From positions 5,405,321-5,469,320 of the forward strand of contig NW_017802379.1 in assembly GCF_001625305.1 (NCBI RefSeq): DNA of 64,000 nt, written 5' to 3'. The position numbers and the translations under genes were made by a program. Shown piece by piece: positions 20,348 through 32,300 of the stretch. Below the pieces are notes generated by a model that was given only the letters and a program-made list of their open reading frames with translations, was not told the origin of the DNA and made no database searches. This DNA is from Branchiostoma belcheri. Its lineage: Eukaryota > Chordata > Leptocardii > Amphioxiformes > Branchiostomatidae. Each line of letters starts with the position of its first letter. Position 1 is the first letter of the stretch.

Positions 20348-23126
20348 TTCTTCCAAGACTGTGACCATTTCTGCAAGCGATCAGCTGATCGCAAAATCAC
20401 ATTTTTACGTGTAAGTTGAGAATGAAGGAAATTTGGGAAAAGGCAACGAGTAGGAATAGAAAGGAGACCATACGGAGTATACTCTGAAAACAAGGAGGCC
20501 GAAAATGCCAAAAGTTTCATTTTTCTAAAATTAAAAAATAGTAAATTCATCCCCTATCACACCCCCGTTTTGAAGCACCCGTTCGGAAAAGGCCTGTATC
20601 TCGCTAAAGAAGCCTCGCTCATTCCCAGATTTGGCCATTTCGCGACTTGGGAAACGCGATGGGCTCTTATGTGGGTTTTACTCCAGGTCTTTCCAGCTCT
20701 TGTTCTTGACATTGAGGCCTCTCCTGACTACATAAATATCACAGGCATATCAGGGAATAATCGTTTTAGTCAGCCATATGCTTATTTTGAGACGAGAATT
20801 CCTACAACGGCTAGTACGAGCGTCTGAATATGGAGCTTTTTGGGGCAATATTTCTGCCATTTCTTTTCTTTGACAAAGGGCAACAGAAATATTTTTATTT
20901 CATTTATTTCAGCATTTTATAACATTATATTCAAATCAAATGTTGACAAATCAAAGCCTTAGAAGTGACCACTATGGTCTGGTCACCATGCTACAGCTTT
21001 GGCTGTAGCTCTAATGAAATATATAATATGTTTACCGAAAGAAAACATATTGTTTTCGCTCTGTCTTCTCTTCTTTTCATCCAAACAAATAAGGTCAACG
21101 ACCTGAACCAGACGTCACCATGGTAACATCATGTTGGGTTACATAATGTTGCAATCTTATAGCAGGAGGGATTTAGACTCGTGTCTGATCATATATATGA
21201 ATGTGTTTGAGTAAGAATTAACAGAGTAGACCATATGTGAAGGTAAACATTATGCATTTGCTTTGCAAATGTTACCTTTCTAGTTTTACTTGTCTTGTGC
21301 ACCTGTGTGACAGAAAATAAATTGACAATAGTACAATTAACCATGATATGATGTACCTTTATTATACAAATCAAGTTCCTTGACAGAATGAAGATGATGC
21401 TACAGCTTTTTGTTTGTATTGCATTGGAGTGACACTTTCAATACATTGTATGCAATGCACCCAAAAACTGCTAGGTGGCACTGTGATACCATATGCCCAG
21501 GTACAGCTGTAAAACAATAATAGAGCAAAGGATGCTACTGGATATGTAAAGTGATACAGATATATGGCAAGTTACAAACAGATAATCAATCTTTCACAGA
21601 AACTGAAGTGTACATGCTTCATTTGCAAAACCAGTTTGAAGTGGTCTGTATTACATGCTTTTAATCAACATTCTACAAGCCACATGTATGGTTGTAAATG
21701 AAATGGCAGTCAAATTTTTGAAAGAGGAAATAATGCAAATGCTGCACTACATCTGTTTGTAGTAGCACCAGTGCAGTGCATAGGAATAAAGGAACAGACA
21801 TTCAATAATACTGGAAATACAGTTTCTGCAGATAGACCAACAATACTAGCAGCTGCCTGGTCAACTTGCTAGCATGTGTCATTCATGTATACAACCCGTT
21901 ACAGGACACAATCATCTTTGGATACAGAGGGTTGCTATATCAAGAAGCTGACCAAAACCTAATTCAAGTCTAACCTATGAAAGACACAACTTTTCAAAGA
22001 AAACGAAAATTACAATAACATAATAAAAGTATGTATTATATTATGTTGACAAATCTTACACATTGGAATAGCCTAGCCTATTCTGCATAATGCTACCATA
22101 TCGAAATAGCTGTAGCAACCGGTGGGACCAGGGCTAGCCTGGTCACCAGTCAAGCCAAACTTCATACATCAATGAGTATATACAGCTAGGAAATCATCTT
22201 TTAACACCTGTAGTAGTGACTGGGTCTCAGTCTATCTTTTATCGTAATTGATAGCATATAAGTTAGAGGGTCAAGCCTTAGCCAGTCTTGTACATTGTTC
22301 ATCACCATTGACATTGTATACTTGAGGTAAAAAAAACAGAGGAGCTAGAAATCACAGAACAGCAAAAAAACTCTTTACTCTTAACTCCACACTGCCTGAA
22401 CAGTGAATAATGTCACTCCAACTACCAATATTCAATTCCAAGTCCTTCTAAAGCTTGCTATATGTACCTTTACATTGAACACTGGGAACATAATCCATAT
22501 CTTTGCTATTGTTTGTCTTCTGCTTTGATAGATACCTTAGTTCATCCAACAAAAGCATTACTTCTGAATTTCTTACTGAAAGTAAAGCAGTACAAGTTGT
22601 TTAGAGATTATACACTGCTATATTCTGTCATTCTTGTTGAATACGTAAATCGTAATTACCGTACCTTCTCCTCACCAGTACTGATTTTTAAATGTAGAGA
22701 CAAGTTCATTTTAACTTCTAACAATTCACTGCACTTTATTTATAGTGCAACTAGTACCTGTTACATTCTGAATTTTCTCCATCCAATGACATTATATCCC
22801 TGTATAATGACCTTGCTCCTTCTTTGAGTAAGGATTGATACACCATAAACCCTGGGTACATGTAAAATGACTATGCTTCAATACATTGTATTGGCTGGTT
22901 ACCACATTGTAATCTTATGGTCATAGATGGACACATATCACAAAAGGAACATATAATTTCTCCACTCCTGATTGTGCCTTATATGTAAAAACCTTATACA
23001 TGTATTCCCTTACTCCCCTCATCACCACCAATATTTTCACATTCTGTATACACACTAGCAAATACAACAACACCATAGGTGTTCTTACACTACCCCAGAT
23101 ACTTAGATTTCTCCCCACCCCCCTCT
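20348..23126. other. Region downstream of the myosin stop codon
   Basis: On the minus strand this is the 3' side of the myosin gene and must contain its 3' UTR. It is AT-rich. The plus-strand frames (for example 22462-22827) are hydrophobic by composition and lack support. Nothing else was recognised. Confidence 0.45.
22735..22740 (-). terminator. Candidate poly(A) signal AATAAA for the myosin gene
   Basis: AATAAA on the minus strand, about 390 bases past the stop codon at 23127. Other matches exist further downstream, so the site used is not certain. Confidence 0.35.
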
Positions 23127-23304
23127 TCATAAGAACTCGGAATCGCTGTACTTCTTGCGCTGCTGGGGGGCTTCGGGCGACGTGGGGGGTTTGGAGGTGG
23201 AGGGGGTGCGAGAGAAGGAGACTTTGGCGGTGGAGGTGAACGTCTTGGGAACCTGAGGAGCGTGTTTAGTGATCTTGGTGTGTCTCACGGGGGCTACTTC
23301 AACT
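23127..23304 (-). CDS. MYO18A: Myosin XVIII exon 21: last exon and stop
   Basis: The acceptor is CCCTCTGCAG|A, entering phase 2 and matching exon 20. Fifty-eight codons then TGA at 23129-23127. The peptide runs [20 protein letters not shown], a basic Ser/Thr/Pro segment, and ends KKYSDSEFL. The YSDS resembles the SYLSDSD near the vertebrate MYO18A C-terminus. Confidence 0.9.
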
Positions 23305-26300
23305 CTGCAGAGGGACACAACAGGGAATATTTGGTAAGTCATGAGGCTCAACAGTAAGTAATGCAGGATGTATTATAGGCAACTTCCATGCCATCAAAAG
23401 ATGAATCCATGCTGTTATAAACAATGTGGTTATTGTCAAGACATACACATAAGGTAAGCATACACTGTGTGTTGATACATGTATTAAATTTATCAACATA
23501 GCAAAGTTAACAGTACAGAGCAGTAACTTTATTTCATCATTAATGTGATGTCCATCACAAATACCATGCCATTGTTGCATTAGTTAGCACTGTCTCAACT
23601 GCATCCTTTGTTAGAAACTTCACCGCTGCAAATCATTAACATAGTTTCATTCAGCAGTTTTCCATACATCAATATCTACATGCACTGCAATTGATATTGT
23701 TCAAAGAGGAAGTACAGTAAAGAGAGCAAGCAAGTTCAGAATCCATGCCAGTTCACAAGCATGCTCACAGGCAGGCAAGCAGGTGTACAGAAGAGGAGGG
23801 AATTGTGCATTACCAAAAAGCAGTTCTGATCTGTACATCCCTCGTCTGAAGAGGCAAGAACAGAGTGAGAGAGAGGTTAGAGGGTTGGTTCGAGCTGTGA
23901 GGGGGAGGGGTGTGGTGTGTCAGCATCATCACAACACTCTTCAACAACATCCAACTGTCAAGGAGCCAAACCATGCAATGCCATTATGGCCACCAGAGGG
24001 CGTTGCATTGTTTGCATAATTCAGTCAGAATCACACATCTTTATCTTCATTTTGACCCTAATTCAATTGCTTCAAAAGACATGATTTGGGAGTCGATCTG
24101 AGATTTAGACTTTTCGCATGACCTTGAATAGCCTGGGTGCCATCCGATTTGTAACGGCAACCCCAAAAAAATCGGGGTTGCTGTTACAAATCGGATGGCA
24201 CCCAGGCTAGACCTAGTGTTGACCACCGTGGCAAAGAGAGCCCCCATACAATCTCACTGCAAACTGCAGGCAAGAGAGAAGGAATAGGGTGTGTGACATA
24301 CCCTGTGAGTCAGGGCCTGTGCTTTCTTATCATGCTACAGGAACACAAGAAGAGAGAAGGTACATGATGAGAGAACAGAACACAGGACAGCTGGCATGCT
24401 AACTTGTGAAAAAGAGCAAAGTAGAAAGCAAAGACAAAGAAGAAGAAAGTCTAAGAGAAATGAAACAGGCAAGCAGAGTTTCACAAAAATGACGCAAACT
24501 GGATGTAAAAAGACAACCCTGTATGGTATCTTAGTCCAGGTTGTACATATAGTACACCTGTGAGGGACCACAAGGGCACATACAGGGGTGGACAAGTGAA
24601 GAAAAGGGATGGTATACACATCTCTGTCTCTCATGAGCTCACAACAGCGACTGTACAGAGATGGGCATACCGGTATTACAAAGGAGACAAAGGGATAGGA
24701 TGGGTGGACTCACGTGGAAAATAGCTGAGACTCACTCTGTGCGGCACCCTGCTTGCTTACCCCACCAGAGCTTGCCTTCTTGCCATTTGTTTGGGGTTCA
24801 GGGCTAAAAGGTCTGGGTACAGGACTACCCGATCTTTTCACATCAACTCTAGACTCCCAGAAAAGAGCAGCTTGTAGGACAGCTGAGGGTTTTTTCTTGG
24901 GGCCACTGGCTTTTTTCGGAGTTTCATCCTTGACACCGTACTTCACTAACTCTTTTGGGAATTCGGTGGGTGGTTCAATGTCTTGTGGAAGGGAAGGTTG
25001 TCGGATCATGATAGGGTTTGGTTTTATTGGCTCATTGATTTTTGTAGCTGCCTTATATGCCTCCGCACGCCTTTCTTGGGATTTTGGTGAGTCTCTAGAT
25101 CTCCCACCTTTTCTGCCAGGGACATTTCTGTTCTCTTTAACACTACTTACTTCAGACACAACTTTCTTCACTTCAGCTTTGGGCTCTGTTTGCTTCAATT
25201 GTTTCTGAACTGTAATCTTGTCTTTATCAGTTTTTATGACTTTGCTGTCTGATGAGATGGCAGTCTCTTTCTTAGCTGTTTCATTTTTTTGTAAACTGGA
25301 AGAAGTTTTGGAGTCCTTTGGTACAGAATCAACGTTAGGACTCTTCGGTTCAAACTGTGAAGCAAGTTTCCCTTTCTTGAACTTTGGCTTGTTCATGAGA
25401 CCAAACAAGCTATGAGTCAGCTCACCATCCAAAGATGCAGGTGGGTTGATCTTTTTGAACTTGGGAACGTTAGGCTGTTGTTGAGGTGGTTCTGGAGGTT
25501 TCGGTTCTGGAGGTTTACTTTCTATGGCACCCTGGCGCGTCGACCTCAACTCAGTGGTCAAACTGGAAACCTTCCGAACTTTTTGCTCGGAAGAAAAGCC
25601 ACCCTCCGTTTTAGCCTGGGTTTCAAAAGGAAATTCTGCTTTGGTTTTTGTTGGGGATCTCAAGTCCTGCTTCAGACTTGACACCACTCTTTTCTTTGGT
25701 TGAGACGTACCGCTATCTACAGCAGGAGGTGCTTTTTCTCCTCCCTTGACTGTCTTTTTCTCAGTCTTGGTGGGAGACTGTAACTCCTTGGTGAGGGTGG
25801 TGGTGACCCTCCCTGCCTTCTTATCTGCAGTGTCAGAGTCTCTGGGTTGGAATGCTGCACTCATCAGTTCCTGGACATCCAGGGAAATCTTCTGCAGCTC
25901 GTTCTTAATCTCAACCTTACTTTTCAACAAGTCAATGTTATTTTGTTTGTTTGCGGCACGGAGGGCTTCTGTAAGGCTTGGCTGCTTCTCTTCTTTAGAG
26001 CTAGCTTTAGTCTCTTTAACAACTTTGGAAACTGGTTCTGGTTCTTTATGTACAATAGGAACACTTTTAACTTCTTCATGTTTCTTCGGAACTGCTTTGG
26101 AGTCCTGGGCCGACTGAGTTGTTTTCATTTCCTGGACTGTCTTAGAAACAGTTTCAAGTTCACCCTTTGCTTTGGAGACAGTTTTAGTCTCCTGAATCTT
26201 AGACATTTCTTGATCACCTTTTGTTTTCTTCTTACCTGCCACAGACAAATCTTTTTTTGCTTCAGCAGATTTGGGAACATCTTTACTCTCTGAAGCTACC

Positions 26301-29300
26301 TTGGAAATATTTTTAGTTTCTTTGTCTGCCTTAGAAACAGTTTTAGTATCCTGGGCTAATAGTGAGGGCAATGTCTCGTCCTTAGCAAGGGCAATTTCCG
26401 TGTATTTCTCCAAGAAGGACACTCTCTTTACTGCTTTATCTTCAGTAGGCTCTTCTTTTTTAACTTTCTTGGTGACTTCAACAGGCTTTGCTGGTGTGTT
26501 TGCTTCTTCAGATACCAATTTTGAAGTTGCAGACTTTGACACTGGTTTTTCATCTTGAATGGATGGAGACAAATCTGATGCTACTTTCTGTTTCACCTCA
26601 CTGGAGGGCTCAGCAGTTTTGCCCTTCATCTTAACCTTTTCCTCATTCTCATTTTCTGCTTTTGTTTTCACCTCGTCTTTAGCTGTTGTATCTTGAACAG
26701 CCTTCTCCTTAACAATAGCAGGAAGCTCCTTATCCAGCCACGATGTCTCAGCCTTAGACTTGGGCAGTATTCCCTTGTTCTCTAACTCACTCTGACCTTT
26801 CCTGCGCTTCGCTAACAAAGACGCCACATCGTCTGGCTCCATCAAGTCTGCAGCCGTAACAGACTGCCTGGGTTCCGGACTAACGTTTTTCTCCTCTTCC
26901 TCAGGCTGGCCCTTCTTCCGTTTAGCTAACAGAGATGCAACCTCGTCATCATCCATCAAGTCTTTTGTTTTTGTTGGGGTCAAAGATTTGCTGTCTTTCG
27001 AAGCCTGCACCTTCTGTTCATCAGCAACTGCCAAATCTTTAGTTTCTGACTTCTGTACCTCTGATAAATTGATAGTGTCTGTATCTTCTGCCACTTCTGT
27101 AGATTTAGTACTCTTACTGGAATCTTCTACACTATCATTTTTGTCATTTTCCAGGTTTTTATCTTTGACTGGAGACTGTACTTTGGATACTGGAAGAAGG
27201 TCTTTGTCCTCTAGTTCTGAGAGAGTTTTCTTTCCTTTAGAAAGCAGGGATGAAATGTCATCTTCCACCCCATCTTTTGCTTTGGACTTTGCTTTGGACT
27301 TTGGCAGAAAGTCCATGTCCTCCAACTCTGAGCGACCCTTTGTTCCATAGATTACCATTGATGGGACAAAATCTTCGTCAAAGTCTGAAGTCACCCTGGT
27401 TTTCGATCTTGGAAGGAAGTCAGAGTCTTCTAACCCCGAACGTCCTTTGTATCTTTTTGACAACAATTTCATTATATCATCGTCATCATCATCTAGAGGG
27501 GATGATAATCTAGTTTTTGATTTGGGCAGAAAATCTTTGTCCTCTAGCTCCGAATATTTCTTACTTTTCTTAGTAAGTGATGATGTGACGTCATTCTCAT
27601 CATCATCATCGTTTAGCAAGTAGGCAAGCTCTGGGTCTCGGAACCTTGTTCTATACTTGGTGAGAGTAGAGCTGGGGAGGGGGCACAGGAGGGGAGTGAA
27701 AAAGAAAGAGAAACAGAGGCAGAAGAAATTAAAGAGAGAAATGCAAAAAAGGGTGCTAATGAAGAAGAAAAGAGATGAAAATATGCATAGCAAAGCGCTT
27801 TCAGGTAAATGAAGACTGAAAAGTGACAACAAAATATATGCAGTTTGAAAATTTGCCTTCTCTGTGACAATCACTCACACAAACACACACACACATACAT
27901 GTATATATGTACACATACATCTAGCAGCATGCCACACTTGAAGAGTGCTTGGGGTCAATAATACAAATGTTAATGCTGTTGTAAGGTAGAATTTTGATAT
28001 GACTGAAATGCCTGTCAAGTTCTTCAACTACAGTGTGTACCTACATGTGGTAAAAAAAAACACAGTGCTAAAACAGGGAACAACTACATGTATAACAATG
28101 AGATAAGCAGTATATATATATAGCAGCCATGGGTACATAAAAATTAGTTTGCTGTGTAAAACTTCGCTACTAAAACAGAGTGGTGTTCCATGCTGAAATA
28201 AAACATGTAGAAGTACAGTCAGCACAAGCATTGCTCCTTACTCTTAGGAGGGAAGGAAAAGAACAAGGTACACAGCAGTCTGGAAGGAAAGAGAAGTGCC
28301 AACAGAACACAGATTAGGCCGATGCAACTGCTGGAGGTTTTATTCAAAAGAGGATGAACTCCATCCCCCCTTCTGTTTGGGCTTTCATAAGCTGTTGGAC
28401 CATGTTAAAGCGGGGCAGAAATAAGGGCTGGAATCGGATCGAGCCAATTGTCTACAAAGGATAACTTGAGAAAGAAAAAAGAAATGGTAGGGAAAAAACA
28501 GCAGTGTATGGTAGAGATGTACTGTGTGGACATGGAGGAAAATAGATATGATATGAAGATGTTCTTTGGAGAGAATGAGTGCTAAGATGTGTAAATGAGA
28601 TGTAAATATGGATTTAAATGGATCTATAAGGATGTGTCAAAGCAGTGAAAGATGGTCCCCTACCCTCCTCAGGACACGGAGCTTCCAGGTCAGAGGAGAA
28701 CATGGTAGAGAAAGAGAACGATGAAAAACAGGACGAAAAATACAGTTGTTTCAGCATTCAGGGTGCTGAGGCCGCCGTAGGGGGGAGGAGAGAGAGGGGG
28801 GAGTTAGTGCACATCTCAGTGTTAACCCAGGAGGGAAATGACAGACCTTGATGAAGATCTGTGCCCTACACATGTAGGTCTTTAACTCTACCCTTACATA
28901 CATGTACAAGAAAGCTGTAAAAAGCCTTTAACAATGGGTCTCATCCAAGACTGGAATTTGGTACGGTCAAAAAATACCCACTGTCCCACATGTCTAAAAC
29001 TTTAATTCAATTATCGGAGATTAAAAGGGACAACAAATGCCCTATCATCATCCCTCCTGATGCTCTCACTGAAGTGTGCTTTCAGAAGAAACAGTGGGTC
29101 ACCAGACACGTGGAGAAACACCAGATTAAGGCTAGAAAGCCACCTCTGCCATGCAATATTACTGAAGATTTGGTGCAGTTAAAATTTGTTTCAAGAGATA
29201 GAGGATCTACACTACAAAGAATCTCTTCAAATTTCTCACTGCATTTTATCATTTCATGCAATTTCTGTCCTTTTCTGTTAAGTATTAACACTCATTTGAA

Positions 29301-32300
29301 GCATTCTTTGGGATACAATACATATTCATTTCAAACATCTTATGTAAAATGTCCACACATGCAACTTGGGGTAAAAAAAACCTTTCCCATCATTCTCCAT
29401 TAGGACAAGAGGCAGAGTAAATTTGAGGGTAAGAGGGGTTAGTGTGTAGGAAGGAAAACGTGCAGCAAAGGCATGGTTATACACTGGTCAACAATAGCCA
29501 ACAGTATTCTTTCATTTCAACATTTCAAAACATTTCATTGTGATGTTATTAAATGAACAAAGTTCTCTTGTCTTTGAATTGACATTGAGTTTATGCAAAT
29601 CATTACAAAACAAACTATAACAGGTTTATTTCTGTCTCGTGCATTTACATGTACAATCTGACAAGCATGACATTAATTAGTTTTCATACAGAAATTAGTA
29701 CAGATTAAAACTCAACAGATAAGCAAACCAAAGTAATAAAAAACAATGTTAGTAAGCATAAACAAACAAATTGCAAGTAAAGATACAAGGAAGAATGGAA
29801 AGAACGTACCATGACTTAGTGTCTTTCCTTAGGAAGCGTGACAAAGCAACAACAAAAAATATCGAAATCAGAATAGGAAGAAGGTCAAGATCAGTGAGTT
29901 GGCATAAAGATTTGATGAAACTGAACTTCTAGAATCCATTCCATGGGACAATGTACTTTTGAAGGGGGAAACTATTGAGGGGTGAATGGGGAACATAGTG
30001 AAATGATTTTAATTTTCAACAAAGTTGATCACAATTGTTGGGCAAATGTCAATTGGGGTTTCAAACAAACCAGGTTTAAGTCAACTTGACAATGGGATCT
30101 CAACAAGAAAGTTCTGAAAAGTAGGAATGTTTTTAATGTGTATTTCTGCCACTTCCCTTATGATTAAATCACAAGTGTGCAAAGACAAAGATGCAAAATA
30201 AAACATTTGCTATAGAACAGATGAAGGAAAGTTCCTAGTGGAAAGTACTGGACTGACTACAACAATGTCTAAAACACTCCATTCACTCAAACAGTACATT
30301 CGGCCACCCCTAGCTACATGTACATCTGTCATTCAGTCACAGGTACAAGTTACATGTACAGCAAAGGTTTAATGAAGAATTTACCTGGGACTTTGTAAGA
30401 CTGCAGCATCCACCTGGTCCAGGCTGTTGTCTGAAGGTTCTGTGCCTCCTATGTGCATGGTCCGAGTTCCCGACCCGAGACCGTCTTTGGGCATGTCGGA
30501 GGAAATCTCGTCATCGAGCAGCCGTCGATTTCTGGTGACCACGTCGTCCGGACTGCCGTCCAGCAGCCTGCTCTTGCGTATGCGGTTCTCTTCGTTCACC
30601 TCCGAGATTCTACTGCTGCGACTGTCGTTCACGTTATCCGTTAGCCGCGTTTGTCTGGTGGATATCTCCTCCTTTTCGTCGTCTGTCAGTGTGAGTCTAC
30701 TGTGTCGGGAGGAGGAGTCTTTCAGTAAAGAGTCTAAGTCTGTGCCGTCTGACAGTTTCCACTTTCTGTCCTCCGGAGGGGAGTCTGCCTGCTCCTCACT
30801 GGCAGACTTGCTAAGTAGGTGCCGTTTTCTCATCTCCGCTATGTCCCGTTCGATGGACGCTTCTATGTCATCCTCTACTCCATCTTCTGTTGCCTTTGTC
30901 TCAGTCTTCGCGGAACTCCTTGTCACCTTTGTGTCCGTCTTTGTGCTGGTGTCTATGAGGGAGGATTTCTTCTTGAGATTTGTCGAGTCGTCCTCCTCTT
31001 CCATGTCATTCAGGCAGGAGAAGGACGACCTGTTTGCCCGCTTTCTAACAACCGTTTCCTCATCATCAGCATCTGCGCTGCTCTCTCTCCACGCTCTCCT
31101 GGTTTCTCTGTTGTACTCCAAGTCTACATCGCTGTCGTCCTCGTTGATATAATCTCTCCACGACGACTTCTTGGTAAACACTGAATCGTCGTCATCCAGG
31201 TTGTAGCGGTTTGACGAGCGGTGAGACGAGTCTCCGTTCTCCTTCGGGACAGTGGCATCGGGAGACGAGGAAATTTTGCGACTAGGCCTCTTTGGTTCTT
31301 CACTCTCACTCTCACTGTCGTCGCTCCAGTCGCGGCTTCTTGCGCGGAACTTCTTGCGCAGCTCTGTCAGCTCTTCATCGTCCGAGATCTCACTTTCACT
31401 GCAGAAAACATAAACATTCAATGTCAGACGAAAATTCAAGATTCCTTGTAACATCTAAAATAACTGTTTGAAACTAGAATGCAACTACGTGCGGAATGAG
31501 TTACAAAATGTATTACCTTCTGCTATCATCATCCCCACTGTCTGACACATCGTCCTCCAAGGCTGCCTGGAGCTCTGCAATTCGCCGGAACGCCAGCTTC
31601 AGGTCTGCCTGGAGACCCTCATTCTTACTCTCAAACTCTGCAACCTCCATTTCCTGCAGGTCAACACAAGGAATTTGAAAACTTGCCAATGTCAGCAAAG
31701 CAACACTGCGTACATTACACCAAACGACTTGTTACACCCAATCTTTGAACAATCAGATGTATCTTAACAAATGAAAACATTAGGCCAAGAGTTAGAACAA
31801 GTTCCCATGTCTCACCAGGTCATGTTTCTTCTGCGTGGCCTCTGTCTCCTTCCTCTGCAGGTCCGAGAACTCCTCCCGTGAGTCTCGCAGCTGGCGCTCC
31901 ATGCGCCGCGTGATCTCCTGATGCCGCTGCTTGGCCGCGTCCAAGTTGTCTCGCTCCTCCTGGAGCCGCTGGATGTTCTCCTTCAGACGCCCCACCTGGA
32001 TCTCCTGACGGTGTTTCGTGGTGCGCTCAAGGTCAAGCTTCGACTCAAGGTCACGAATCTGAGTTCAAAGAAAATAACACATTAAGCACCAAAAATAGAC
32101 TATACCATACATATTGTATCCTTCTTATACATGTAAGTGAGTCAAATGACTGTAAACTGTGGTCTCACTACACCTAGGTTACAAATTTAAGTGACCTTTT
32201 TTCCAGAACAAAGAAGACTTTTTGATCATTAAAAACTGCAGTTCATGCACTGCCTGCTAGGTGTCCTCACCTTTGACTCCAGCCTGAGAAGTGAAGCATG

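Larger units (their letters stand above)
23305..24713 (-). other. Last intron of the myosin gene
   Basis: It contains the possible micro-exon at 23820-23851, a CTCF-like motif at 23990-24002 and a hairpin at 24129-24209. A 33-base exon-like segment at 24296-24328 (CTGTAG|CATGAT ... CACAGG|GTATGT) has a weak acceptor and was not called. Confidence 0.6.

Noticed and set aside
22462-22827. 121-codon hydrophobic plus-strand frame
   Set aside because: AT-rich composition gives Leu, Tyr and Ile codons. There is no start context, splice site or recognisable family, and it lies in the probable myosin 3' UTR region.
24296-24328. 33-base exon-like segment in the last myosin intron
   Set aside because: The acceptor lacks a pyrimidine tract, and its phase (0 to 0) does not fit the preferred donor of exon 20 or the last exon.
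24753-27513. Many long plus-strand open frames across the myosin tail exon
   Set aside because: They are antisense shadows of the 985-codon exon on the minus strand, whose phases join cleanly to its neighbours.
28990-29403. 137-codon plus-strand frame in a myosin intron
   Set aside because: No motif, no splice support and normal intron composition around it.
30427-31152. 241-codon Ser-rich plus-strand frame
   Set aside because: Antisense shadow of tail exon 19. The Ser and Val bias follows from the acidic and basic codons on the other strand.
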